64,000 nt of DNA from UBA7359 sp041689615 (lineage in GTDB: Bacteria; Pseudomonadota; Gammaproteobacteria; Eutrophobiales; Eutrophobiaceae): NCBI GenBank assembly GCA_041689615.1, contig JBDNFW010000064.1, forward strand, positions 1 through 64,000, given 5' to 3'. Below, in pieces: positions 17,329 to 25,669 of this stretch (positions are counted from its first letter, which is position 1; each line of letters begins with the position of its first letter). Below the pieces are notes generated by a model that worked only from the letters and a program-made list of their open reading frames with translations, had not been told where the DNA came from and did no database searches. A program made the position numbers and the translations under genes.

Positions 17329-17357
17329 TGTATAACACCACAATAAAGTGTGGTCAA
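17329..17357 (-). promoter_or_regulatory. Sigma70 promoter of nrdAB
   Basis: On the minus strand TTGACC (17357-17352) and TATACA (17334-17329) are separated by exactly 17 bases. The predicted transcript starts near 17322, about 75 bases before the nrdA ATG. The -35/-10 spacer contains the first NrdR box, so repression is easily explained. Confidence 0.78.
17338..17353 (-). promoter_or_regulatory. NrdR box, promoter-proximal
   Basis: A 16-bp imperfect palindrome with CCACA and TGTGG arms, close to the NrdR consensus ACACWATATATWGTGT. It lies inside the nrdA promoter spacer. NrdR would repress here when dNTPs are plentiful. Confidence 0.78.
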
Positions 17358-17369
17358 GCGCTTATTAGA

Positions 17370-17385
17370 CCACAAGATGATGTGG
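17370..17385 (-). promoter_or_regulatory. NrdR box, promoter-distal
   Basis: A second 16-bp palindrome with the same CCACA/TGTGG arms. Its start is 32 bases from the first, so both face the same side of the helix, the normal spacing for tandem NrdR boxes. It lies just upstream of the -35 element. Confidence 0.76.
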
Positions 17386-17414
17386 AATGTCCTGTGGCTT
17401 TTCTACGTATTACC

Positions 17415-17423
17415 TGTGGATAA
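17415..17423 (-). promoter_or_regulatory. Consensus DnaA box upstream of nrdAB
   Basis: TGTGGATAA on the plus strand, the exact complement of the DnaA box TTATCCACA, lies about 58 bases upstream of the nrdA -35. E. coli nrdAB is also controlled by DnaA boxes upstream of its promoter. A single 9-mer can occur by chance, but the position is telling. Confidence 0.55.
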
Positions 17424-17680
17424 GCTGGGTAAAAAGTTAGAGTTTTGTATAGAGTAGCCGTAAAAATTAAGTTAATTCAGCACCTTAAGGAAATGTGGGA
17501 AATCGGTCGTTTTAAATCGGACAAATTGTGCAAAACTATCTGAAATGGGAGTGAAATTACGAATTTTATTTGTCTAAACAGTGAGATAGTCGACTTTTTC
17601 CTTTTCTCTTTTTTGCGGGATATTTTTTCGGATTTTGTGCCGAAATTTTGGGGTAACTTTTTTTCAGGCTGACATTCAAT
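17424..17680. other. Intergenic stretch without a recognised gene
   Basis: Together with the nrdAB control region this makes a 434-base gap between nrdA and the DUF547 gene. The rest is AT-rich. The only structure seen is a TTTCGG/CCGAAA inverted repeat near 17630-17650 without a clear T-tract on the minus strand, a possible weak terminator for the DUF547 gene. Confidence 0.4.
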
Positions 17681-18442
17681 TTAACGTTTATTTAGTGACC
17701 AATCGTAATCAAGGTAAGTAATTTTAATTGTTTCATCTTTTAGAAATTTTTGAATATCAGGATCATCGCTAATATAAGGTGCAATATAATTTTGCAGAGA
17801 ACCTGTTTTTGTAAAGTCAGAAGCAAACCAATCGAAGATAGATGAAATTTCGAGATGCTTTTTTTCTTTATCGAAACGATTGTGTTGAGGATCGCGCATA
17901 AATTGTTTTGCTGCATGCTCGAGTTGTTCATTCAGTCCTGTCTCAATATAAGCCTGTTTTTGAAGTGCAGGACAGCTTTTAGAAGCACAATTTATAGCAA
18001 AGTGAATACGTGGCTCGTTATAGTTTTTACGAAGTAGATCATGCTCGATATAGTCAAGGTTTGTGTTATTTCCAAACAAAGTAAAAAACTTCTTTTTCCA
18101 GGGGCTAGATATAAAACTTCCCAGATCACGAATCGATTCAATGCCAGGATAATTATTGATAATCAGTTTTAGTGTAAAGGCGTTATAAGAATTAATTAGA
18201 AAGGCGAGTTGTTGATTTTTATTCCAACTATCAAAATCTTGTTTAGAAACCGTTTCAATATTAGTAAGATAATTATTTAGCGGATCCGGGTTTTTTTTCA
18301 GATAGTCATAGTCAACAACTGTTTCGGCTCCTTTCTCAATAACAATAATGTTCAGTAATTTATCGTAGTCAGAATGCAAATGATCAAACGAAAAAGAGGG
18401 AAGGGAAAAGGTAAGTAAAAATAAAAATAGAGTGTGGTGCAT
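17681..18442 (-). CDS. DUF547 protein, probably exported
   Basis: A 253-residue protein of the DUF547 family, whose function is unknown. The N-terminus (MHHTLFLFLLTFSLPSFSFD) looks like a Sec signal peptide with cleavage near residue 19. Family motifs are FLINSYNAFTLKLI near residues 80-93, RIHFAINCASKSCPALQ near 145-161 with two Cys, and a C-terminal segment FDWFASDF. Homologues are common in marine gammaproteobacteria as single genes. It stands alone here; the CDGSH gene starts upstream on the same strand but 92 bases away. Confidence 0.85.
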   Translation of the reverse strand: MHHTLFLFLLTFSLPSFSFDHLHSDYDKLLNIIVIEKGAETVVDYDYLKKNPDPLNNYLTNIETVSKQDFDSWNKNQQLAFLINSYNAFTLKLIINNYPGIESIRDLGSFISSPWKKKFFTLFGNNTNLDYIEHDLLRKNYNEPRIHFAINCASKSCPALQKQAYIETGLNEQLEHAAKQFMRDPQHNRFDKEKKHLEISSIFDWFASDFTKTGSLQNYIAPYISDDPDIQKFLKDETIKITYLDYDWSLNKR

Positions 18443-18534
18443 TATATTTATACATAAATTATTAGTAATGCGTATTGACTGTGAAAAGTGAATTAAGTTT
18501 CTCCAATAAAGCGAATTAATGAATATTGGATTGC

Positions 18535-18774
18535 TCAGAGTTTTGAGTGGCTGCCATCACATAAAGGTTGCTTAGCAGTATGTTTGCAGGCACAAAAATA
18601 AACTGTCTTTGATTCTGTTGCTGTGTATTGAAGCGGAGTGAAATCAGTGCCGCTATGTGAGCCATCGCAGAAGGGTTGCGATTTACTTTTGCCGCAAGCA
18701 CACCACCAGTAATCTTTGCCTTCTTCAACATTAATCGGCATAGGCTCTTTTTGTGTGATGACAGGATCAGTCAT
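18535..18774 (-). CDS. CDGSH iron-sulfur protein with two binding motifs
   Basis: A 79-residue protein with two copies of the CDGSH zinc-finger-like signature that binds 2Fe-2S clusters through three Cys and one His: WWCACGKSKSQPFCDGSHSG and YFCACKHTAKQPLCDGSHSK. Small bacterial double-CDGSH proteins are cytoplasmic and are thought to act in redox or iron-sulfur handling; the exact role is unknown. The ATG at 18774 is preceded by GGAG 7 bases upstream. No partner gene is evident. Confidence 0.9.
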   Translation of the reverse strand: MTDPVITQKEPMPINVEEGKDYWWCACGKSKSQPFCDGSHSGTDFTPLQYTATESKTVYFCACKHTAKQPLCDGSHSKL

Positions 18775-18881
18775 TATTTTTCTCCAGTGTATTACTTTTC
18801 TGTAGTTTAGAGAAAATGCACATGCGTTACTATACGTAATATAGGACGTACCGAAGTTTTAAGAGGTTTTGAACAAGAGAG

Positions 18882-19577
18882 TTATGGTAAGTAGAGAGAA
18901 AAACAACCGCCGCCATCAATGCCTTCATTCGTTGTTGTTATATAGCCACTTCGGCCTTTGTTTTTGTGTTGCTCGGCAACGAGTCTTGAGAAATAAAGAC
19001 CGAGCCCGGTGTTTGAGTTATCAAATGAAATAGATTTTTGACTATCGCTTTCTTCATGAACAATCAGCATGTTTTCTGGATAGCCTGGACCATTGTCTTT
19101 AATACGTATTACCAAATAGCCGTCTTCTTTTTCTGCAGAGACATGTATTTTGTTTTTTGTATATTTATACAAATTATTAATGACATTGCTGATGACACCA
19201 GTGATTAAATCACGATCGAAAAACCAATATAAATTGTTATCGCACTCAAGCTCTTTTTCGATTTTGCGATGGCGTATCATGATTTCATGTTGACCAAGAT
19301 TCTCTTCAAGGAAATCTAAAACGCAATAGTCATCTATGTTGATGGAGTATTGTTCGTTTTTGATTCGGTATATAGCAAGCAAACCAACCAGATCATCGTT
19401 AACACGTTTACCTTCATACTGAATTTGTGAAAAAATATGATATGTCTCGCTGGTATTGTCTTCCTGATCAACTAATACTTGGTCAACAGAATTTAATAGC
19501 ATGTTAAGTGAATTTTTCACTTCATGAATAGAGTTAGCTAAAAGGGTGGAGTAATCGAATTCAGGCATCGTGCTCAT
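18882..19577 (-). CDS. Small soluble sensor histidine kinase
   Basis: A 231-residue histidine kinase without sensor domain or membrane segments. The phosphorylated His is likely H18 in NSIHEVKNSLN, followed by the N box NVINNLYKYTKN, the G1 box DNGPGYP and the G2 box TGLGLYF of the ATPase domain. Such a minimal kinase must receive its signal from another protein, most likely through the paired regulator. It lies 34 bases after the response regulator gene on the same strand, so the two form an operon with the regulator first. Confidence 0.88.
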   Translation of the reverse strand: MSTMPEFDYSTLLANSIHEVKNSLNMLLNSVDQVLVDQEDNTSETYHIFSQIQYEGKRVNDDLVGLLAIYRIKNEQYSINIDDYCVLDFLEENLGQHEIMIRHRKIEKELECDNNLYWFFDRDLITGVISNVINNLYKYTKNKIHVSAEKEDGYLVIRIKDNGPGYPENMLIVHEESDSQKSISFDNSNTGLGLYFSRLVAEQHKNKGRSGYITTTNEGIDGGGCFSLYLP

Positions 19578-19611
19578 AATCTTATGTCCTTACTAATATT
19601 ATGCGTAATGT

Positions 19612-21243
19612 TTAGGCTGCCTTAGTCTTGGCTTTAACGATGATTTGTTGCAGCATTTCCATCATTTCATGATATTTTTTATTGGTTGGATCTATTTTAT
19701 GTACACGCTCCAGATAACTTTCTACACGTGACGTATATTTTTTAATTTTTCCTGTTTTTTGCATTTGCATCATTATCGAATAGGCGGCATTTAAATTAAC
19801 GACAATGTTGTCAGGCATGCCACGCGCTGCTTTCATAAACAACTCGATTGATTCTTCGAGCTTGCCATCTTTCAGCAAATGCGCGCCTTTGTTATTGATC
19901 TCTACAATTTCAGATGTCGTGTTTTTAATTAATTCACTCCCCGCATCAGACTTGCCTGCATCGGTATAGATTTTTTGTGTGCGTTCGATTAAATCTTTAT
20001 CGTCATGATGATTTCGTATCAGGTTCTTGGTTATCTCATTGGCTTGTTCTTCTTTTCCTGACGATAAACACAGGTCAGTTAATTCCAGTGCAATGTCGGT
20101 TGATAGCCCTTGTGGGTTTTGATTAAATAATTCCAATGCGGCATCAAGTCGTTTACTCGCTGCTTCGGTATCACCTTTGCTGGTGTGTACCATGCCTTCG
20201 GTTATCGCAGCCACCATCTCTGCATTCGAATCGTTTTTAAAATCTTTGGCAATTCTTTCGGCCACGTGCATAGCGTCATCGGGCTTACCGGAATCAACCA
20301 GGGTTTTGGCTAAACCATTATAATCATCAGGTTGTTTGTAACAGGAGTGTTGACCCACATTAATGGCATGTTCATAGGCAGACTTTGCTGTTTCCAGGTC
20401 TTCATTTTTATAAGCAACCTGCGCAAGGTTACGTTGTCGTATTAATGACTTCGGAGATTTAGCAACGCCGATATTGAGCATTTCCTGAGCTTTATTAAAA
20501 TCATTCATTGCTTCATAGGTTTTTGCCAGCCAATCATAGGCAGCGACATTTGAAGGGTTTTCTTTGACGAGTCCTTCAAAAATTTCCAATGCTTCTTCAT
20601 AGTCATTTTGTAAATATCGAACTCTACCGAGTGCCATATAAGCCCATGGGATATCACGTTCTTCAATAATATCTTCATACATGTCAGCGGCTTTATCATA
20701 TTCGCCAAGTTTGATTAATAATTCACCTTTGGTTTTTAACAGATCTAATCTATTGGCTGGTTTGCTTTCTAATAACTGGTCACAATACGTTATTGCTTTT
20801 TTAAAATTCTTTTCGGAAATGGCCTGCGATATATCATTTAAATTTTCTTTCTTTTCGAGTAACTTTTTAAGTCGAGCATGAATAACTGTTCGGTTAAAAG
20901 GCTTGGAAATATAATCATCAGGCAGGTAATCGATCGCGCCCATGACCATCTCTGATGTATTTTCAGCAGTGGCCATCATATAAATAGAGGAGAAGTTTAA
21001 TAGTTCGCGATGTTTTGCTTCTTCCAACACTTGTTGACCATCTTTGCCTTTACCCAAATTGTAATCACAAAAAACAAGATCAAATTTGGTTTCTTCCATG
21101 TGCTCAATAGCCTCTTCGCCGTTCTGAGCAAGCTTGATCATGTCTGGTGCCAATGGCTCTATCATCGTGCGTAGAATGACCCGCATTTCCTGAAAATCAT
21201 CAATAATGAGGACTTTTTTTCCTTTTAAACTCCAGATAGCCAT
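19612..21243 (-). CDS. Response regulator with a long TPR array
   Basis: A 543-residue regulator. The N-terminal receiver domain (residues 7-120) has the acidic pair DD at 15-16, phosphoacceptor D60 in VFCDYNLG and K114 in YISKPF. The rest (about 140-540) is a set of tetratricopeptide repeats, recognisable by patterns such as GEYDKAADMYEDII and NDYEEALEIFEGLV. There is no DNA-binding or enzymatic output domain, so it probably acts as a phosphorylation-controlled scaffold. It is co-transcribed with the small histidine kinase that follows. The target process is not visible. Confidence 0.88.
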   Translation of the reverse strand: MAIWSLKGKKVLIIDDFQEMRVILRTMIEPLAPDMIKLAQNGEEAIEHMEETKFDLVFCDYNLGKGKDGQQVLEEAKHRELLNFSSIYMMATAENTSEMVMGAIDYLPDDYISKPFNRTVIHARLKKLLEKKENLNDISQAISEKNFKKAITYCDQLLESKPANRLDLLKTKGELLIKLGEYDKAADMYEDIIEERDIPWAYMALGRVRYLQNDYEEALEIFEGLVKENPSNVAAYDWLAKTYEAMNDFNKAQEMLNIGVAKSPKSLIRQRNLAQVAYKNEDLETAKSAYEHAINVGQHSCYKQPDDYNGLAKTLVDSGKPDDAMHVAERIAKDFKNDSNAEMVAAITEGMVHTSKGDTEAASKRLDAALELFNQNPQGLSTDIALELTDLCLSSGKEEQANEITKNLIRNHHDDKDLIERTQKIYTDAGKSDAGSELIKNTTSEIVEINNKGAHLLKDGKLEESIELFMKAARGMPDNIVVNLNAAYSIMMQMQKTGKIKKYTSRVESYLERVHKIDPTNKKYHEMMEMLQQIIVKAKTKAA

Positions 21244-21362
21244 AAGTTTTCCTTGCCAAACATAGTTGGGATATTGCTGTGTTAGCCTTTATCGGCAGTT
21301 TTTAGTAGAATCTTTAAGAAAATGAGGGGTTTTGGCAAAATAACGTGAATTATAGTTAGGTT

Positions 21363-21573
21363 TCAGAATCTCCCTGATTCGTAATCACGAATAGCCTGTC
21401 TGATTTCTTCTTTGCTATTCATGATAAATGGGCTCCGCGAGCGACCGGTTCATTTAAAGGTGGCGCAGAAACCAATAGACAACGTGCAAAGTAATCATCT
21501 GTCGAAAGCTTGATTACATCACCCTCATCAAACACCGCTAGCATGCCTTGTGATAGTTTTTTACATTTTCATC
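21363..21573 (-). pseudogene. Decayed pirin gene, C-terminal fragment
   Basis: The minus strand encodes the last 60-70 residues of a pirin-family protein in two frames: GMLAVFDEGDVIKLSTDDYF...PLNEPVAR, then after a frame change SPFIMNSKEEIRQAIRDYES and GRF before a stop. This matches the conserved pirin end (EP-x-GPFVMNT-x-EEI-x-QAI-x-DY-x-GRF). A stop codon precedes the fragment and the 5' two-thirds are gone. It occupies most of an otherwise gene-free 500-base gap between the regulator gene and the Fur-box gene; nothing else was recognised in 21244-21362. Confidence 0.72.
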
Positions 21574-21653
21574 TTAATACACAAATAAAACTGCATTTTA
21601 ATCTGCTGCAATAGGTTTCAAAACTCAGCTTGTTTATCAAGTTAAAAAATAAT

Positions 21654-21692
21654 TTGACAAAGGCTTACTTCTAAATAATAATAATTCTCATT
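21654..21692 (+). promoter_or_regulatory. Promoter overlapped by a Fur-like box
   Basis: A perfect -35 TTGACA (21654-21659) is followed 16-17 bases later by an AT-rich -10. Over it lies 21674-21692, which matches the Fur consensus GATAATGATAATCATTATC at 13 of 19 positions, with two AATAAT hexamers and a TCTCATT arm. Iron-loaded Fur would block this promoter and repress the gene at 21745. Confidence 0.6.
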
Positions 21693-21744
21693 AAGATTTA
21701 TAGTGTTAAGTATAATAATTGTATTTTCAATAACTTAAAAGATA

Positions 21745-22305
21745 ATGTTAAGAAAGATTAAAACTTTAGATAAGGCATATGTTGTTAATTGGACACCTGA
21801 TGATGTTTGTTCCTTATTTAAAAATAAGTCAATAACAGCAGATGATTTGATCCAATCAAATAAGTTAAACACGAATAAGTTAGTAAGAGAACTTTTCTTA
21901 TTGGCTTGTCGTGCATCATTAAGTTCGTCAGATAAAGCATTAACACTAAGTAGCTATGCAAAAGCGATTAAACAAATTAGTAATGACTACGAAAATTTAT
22001 TCGGGAGAAGAGTAATGACTGAAGTAGCAACCATAACCGAAAACAAAAAAGAAACATCGAAGGACTCAGCAATTAACACGATTGATCGTTTGCAAGCACG
22101 ATTGTTTTACTTAACAACTCAATACAGTGTGCATCCATGTACACATATAGCTAACCGTATTGTCGAGTTGTTAACTTGTTTGTGTAAACATCCGCATATT
22201 GAGTTATTGCCGGTACAACATTACATCTATAGCCAATCAATTAACTATTGGCGCTCCTGTCTTATTAAAAATAATGTTCCTAATACTCGAGCAGAATTAC
22301 ATTAA
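21745..22305 (+). CDS. Hypothetical protein, probably iron regulated
   Basis: A 186-residue protein I do not recognise. It is soluble, helix-rich and has no signal peptide. The second half (TIDRLQARLFYLTTQYSVHP, CTHIANRIVELLTCLCKHPH) looks like a compact helical domain with three Cys and several His. An in-frame ATG at 22015 with a strong Shine-Dalgarno (GGGAGAAGAG just upstream) could give a second product of 96 residues holding only that domain. The Fur-like promoter suggests expression under iron limitation. It stands alone between the pirin remnant and the molybdopterin oxidoreductase gene. Confidence 0.7.
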   Translation: MLRKIKTLDKAYVVNWTPDDVCSLFKNKSITADDLIQSNKLNTNKLVRELFLLACRASLSSSDKALTLSSYAKAIKQISNDYENLFGRRVMTEVATITENKKETSKDSAINTIDRLQARLFYLTTQYSVHPCTHIANRIVELLTCLCKHPHIELLPVQHYIYSQSINYWRSCLIKNNVPNTRAELH

Positions 22306-22424
22306 TTTTGACGTTAATAATGGCGTAAATACCTTTCCGATTAGCCCTGAATTGTCTGTGTTTTCAACGTTTAAAGTCAGTTTTTAGTGCTGCAATTTCC
22401 TACACTAATTTAATTCTTATTTCA

Positions 22425-22438
22425 TTGATTTAGATCAA
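22425..22438 (+). promoter_or_regulatory. FNR/Anr box
   Basis: TTGAT-N4-ATCAA is a perfect palindromic FNR site, 79 bases before the oxidoreductase ATG. A -10-like TATGAG or TATCAT follows at 22452-22471, so the box could sit at an activating position. It suggests induction when oxygen is low. Confidence 0.72.
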
Positions 22439-22516
22439 GATATTCACTGCCTATGAGAATAGGAGTATCATTTAGCGACTATAAAAATAAATGACAGAGA
22501 ATAGAGGTGTATTGTA

Positions 22517-24643
22517 ATGGCTGCGAATCCTAAAGTAGAGACCGCATTTGGCGGTTGTCCCCACGATTGTCCTGATACCTGTGCCATGATCTTCGATATT
22601 GAAGATGGAAAAGTCATCGGCGTAAGAGGCAATAAAGATCACCCAATGACTCGCGGTGGTCTTTGCGTCAAATTAAAGGATTATGAAAAGCGCCATTATC
22701 ATCCTGATCGATTATTATATCCGATGCGTCGTACGGGACCAAAAGGTTCTAAACAATTCGAACGTATTACCTGGGATGAAGCACTGACAACAATTACCGA
22801 TAAGTGGAAAGCGATTATTGAAGAATATGGTCCGCGCGCTATTGTTCCATACAGTTATTTAGGACACCAGGGATTAGTCCATGGTTTGAATGGCGGCGAT
22901 GCATTTTTCAATAAAATGGGTGCGACCGTCATGGAGCGTACCTTCTGTGGTGAAGGTTCCTGTACTGCCTGGTTATTAACAGTGGGTCCAACAGCCGGTG
23001 TTGATCCGGAAAGTTATATTCATTCAAAATATATTGTCATCTGGGCATGTAACAGTGTCAGTACTAATCTACATCACTGGGCGATTGTTAAAGAAGCCCA
23101 GCAAAAGGGCGCCAAAGTGGTAGTGATTGATTCGTATAAATCAAAAACCGCGAAACTAGCCGACTGGCATATTGCACCTAAGCCCGGTACAGATGGTGCA
23201 TTGGCCATGGCAGTGATAAACAGCATTATCGAACAAGACTTAACGGATAAAGATTACGTCGCCAATTACACGGTAGGATTTGATGCTCTAGCTGAGCGGG
23301 CGAAAGATCGTACGCCTGAATGGGCTGCAGAGATTACCGGTATTCCTGCTGATGATATTCGGAAGTTTGCAAAAGAATTGGCGACGTCACAGCCAGCGGC
23401 GATCCGCATGGGTGTGGCACTGGAGCGGACCTATGGTGGTAGTCAGGCGATACGGGCGGTGACGTGTATTCCTGCTTTAACCGGCGCGTGGAAACATGTT
23501 GGCGGTGGTGTGACACAATTTCCAGTATGGGAACATCCGTATAAGTTTGATGTGATTTGCCGACCAGACTTAATTCCTGAAGGCACACCGGTACTGAGTA
23601 ACTTACAAATTGGTCGTGCCTTAACGGGTGAGATTAAGACGGAGGTGCCGATTAAATCAATGATGTGTTGGAATTCAAACCCTGTAACGCAAGCACCTGA
23701 GACAGACAAAATTGTCGAAGGCTTAATGAATGAAGATTTGTTCATGGTTTCTGCGGAACACTTTATTACTGACACTGCTGCTTATGCCGATATCGTTTTA
23801 CCTGCATCAATGGGTGCAGAAATGGAAGATATTATTCTTTCATGGGGACATTTATATCTGACTTACAATGCCAAGAGTATTGAATCACCAGGAGAAGCGA
23901 TTCCGAACAATGAAATCTTCCGACGTTTATCTGCACTGATGGGTTATGACGAAGATAGACTCAAATGGTCGGATTCAGAATGTCTTGAAAACTTTGTTGA
24001 TTGGGACGCTCCTGCGTGTGATGGCATTGATTTAGAGTACTTACGTAAAAACGGCTATGCCCGTTTAAATGTCGGTACCAAAGATGATCGTTGTCCGCAT
24101 AAAGAAGGTAACTTCCCAACGCCGTCAGGTAAATGTGAGTTTGAAGTCGTAGGTGCGAAAAACTTTGTGGCACCCCCGTTTAGACAAATGTACGAAGCGT
24201 TTCAACCGGGTGAAGACTTAGACAGCTTACCGGATTATGTGCCTTCACGAGAAACACCGGAGACGAACCCGGAGCTAGCCAAGAAATACCCGTTGAATAT
24301 TGTCTCACCGAAGAGTCACGGCTTTTTGAATTCATGTTATGCCAATATGGATCACAAAATCAAAGGTCAGGGTGAGCAGTTTGTGATGATTAACGCTGCC
24401 GATGCAGAACCAAGAGGTATTAAAGAAGGCGATAAAGTACGCGTCTTTAATGATCGTGGTGGCTTTGAAGGCGATGCAAGAATAACGGATGATGTTAATG
24501 CTGGCATCGTTGTTGCTACTTTAGGTTACTGGCGTCAATTGAATAACGGTACGGTTAATTCAATCAGCTCGGCCGAGTTTGGTGACATGGGGCATGCTCC
24601 ATCGTTCTCAGATAATCTAGTTCAGGTAAAGCAGCTTAGTTAA
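22517..24643 (+). CDS. Molybdopterin-dependent oxidoreductase, cytoplasmic
   Basis: A 708-residue member of the DMSO-reductase/formate-dehydrogenase superfamily. The N-terminal 4Fe-4S ligands are C14, C18, C22 and C50 (CPHDCPDTC then GGLC), a Cx3Cx3Cx27C spacing. The molybdopterin domains follow, with ERTFCGEGSCTAW near 139-151 where the metal ligand would lie, and a C-terminal dinucleotide-binding domain ending about residue 700. There is no Tat signal. No electron-transfer subunit is next to it, so the substrate cannot be told. It is preceded by a perfect FNR box. Confidence 0.87.
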   Translation: MAANPKVETAFGGCPHDCPDTCAMIFDIEDGKVIGVRGNKDHPMTRGGLCVKLKDYEKRHYHPDRLLYPMRRTGPKGSKQFERITWDEALTTITDKWKAIIEEYGPRAIVPYSYLGHQGLVHGLNGGDAFFNKMGATVMERTFCGEGSCTAWLLTVGPTAGVDPESYIHSKYIVIWACNSVSTNLHHWAIVKEAQQKGAKVVVIDSYKSKTAKLADWHIAPKPGTDGALAMAVINSIIEQDLTDKDYVANYTVGFDALAERAKDRTPEWAAEITGIPADDIRKFAKELATSQPAAIRMGVALERTYGGSQAIRAVTCIPALTGAWKHVGGGVTQFPVWEHPYKFDVICRPDLIPEGTPVLSNLQIGRALTGEIKTEVPIKSMMCWNSNPVTQAPETDKIVEGLMNEDLFMVSAEHFITDTAAYADIVLPASMGAEMEDIILSWGHLYLTYNAKSIESPGEAIPNNEIFRRLSALMGYDEDRLKWSDSECLENFVDWDAPACDGIDLEYLRKNGYARLNVGTKDDRCPHKEGNFPTPSGKCEFEVVGAKNFVAPPFRQMYEAFQPGEDLDSLPDYVPSRETPETNPELAKKYPLNIVSPKSHGFLNSCYANMDHKIKGQGEQFVMINAADAEPRGIKEGDKVRVFNDRGGFEGDARITDDVNAGIVVATLGYWRQLNNGTVNSISSAEFGDMGHAPSFSDNLVQVKQLS

Positions 24644-24718
24644 CTGATTGATTATAAAAGTTTATTCTTCTGAATTAAGGTTTCTGAATGAATAGCGGTA
24701 ACATGAATATAACTTGAC

Positions 24719-24738
24719 TGGGAGATAGCTATCTCCCA
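24719..24738. repeat. 20-bp perfect palindrome between the oxidoreductase and Anbu genes
   Basis: The sequence TGGGAGATAGCTATCTCCCA is a perfect palindrome with no loop and no following T-tract. It could be a weak terminator for the oxidoreductase gene or a dyad operator for the Anbu gene 54 bases further on. Confidence 0.5.
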
Positions 24739-24792
24739 AGATTCGAATTATATTTTGTTTGCGTTATTTATTAATTTGGAGAAGTTCTCTAC

Positions 24793-25569
24793 ATGACATA
24801 TTGTGTTGCAGTTGCATTAAAAGCCGGTCTAGTTTTTGTTTCTGATTCACGCACTAATGCTGGTGTTGATAATGTCAGCACCTATAGCAAGATGTATGGT
24901 TTTGGCATTCCCGGTGAACGTCAGTTTGTTGTGATGAGTTCTGGTAACCTTGCGACTACTCAAGCTGTTATGTCCCAGATTAAACGCGATATAAAGCAGG
25001 GCGCCACTGAAACTTTGTTGAATGTTGAAAATATAAGTGATGCTGCAGAATACATTGGTAACATTAGTCGAACTGAGCAAGATAAGATGGGTGCCACTAA
25101 TGGAAATTCAAACTTTGAAGCTAATTTTATCATTGGTGGTCAAATTAGCGGACACAAGCCTGCTTCTTATATGGTTTACCCGCAAGGTAATTACATTACA
25201 ACATCACATGACACTCCTTTTTTACAAATCGGTGAAGAAAAATACGGTAAACCAATTCTGGATCGTATTATCAAAACCAGTTCAAGCCTTGAGACGGCAA
25301 CACTGTGTGCGTTGGTATCAATGGATTCAACTATGCGCAGTAACCTGACTGTTGGTCCTCCCATTGAAGTAACGATATATGAAGCGGAAAGTTTACAGCC
25401 TGGGAGATATCATCGTTTTACTGAAGATAGTGAGTATCTCAGAGAAATGAAACGAAGTTGGGACAAGTTACTTAAAGAAGCGTTTAAAAAACTTCCGCCC
25501 GTAGCGTGGAGTGACAACTGGGATAATAAGGTAGACGAGGAAGACGAAGTATCCGGATCCAACTCCTGA
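24793..25569 (+). CDS. Anbu proteasome-like peptidase
   Basis: A 258-residue N-terminal-nucleophile hydrolase of the Anbu (ancestral beta subunit) family, bacterial relatives of the 20S proteasome and HslV. After Met removal the first residue is Thr, and with this numbering D17 (VSDSRTNAG) and K32 (TYSKMYGF) match the proteasome catalytic set. A motif like SYMVYPQGNYI is typical. The last 25 residues are acidic and likely disordered. Anbu genes usually sit with transglutaminase, alpha-E and circularly permuted ATP-grasp genes, and all three follow here. Substrates are unknown; cytoplasmic by sequence. Confidence 0.9.
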   Translation: MTYCVAVALKAGLVFVSDSRTNAGVDNVSTYSKMYGFGIPGERQFVVMSSGNLATTQAVMSQIKRDIKQGATETLLNVENISDAAEYIGNISRTEQDKMGATNGNSNFEANFIIGGQISGHKPASYMVYPQGNYITTSHDTPFLQIGEEKYGKPILDRIIKTSSSLETATLCALVSMDSTMRSNLTVGPPIEVTIYEAESLQPGRYHRFTEDSEYLREMKRSWDKLLKEAFKKLPPVAWSDNWDNKVDEEDEVSGSNS

Positions 25570-25669
25570 TTCAATTTTTTTCAGCTTATTTATAATTCTA
25601 ATCTTTGCTTTGCTTTGCTGTCTGTTATTAAACAGTGTAGCTTAATTGCAATTCATTAGAGATATCAGC

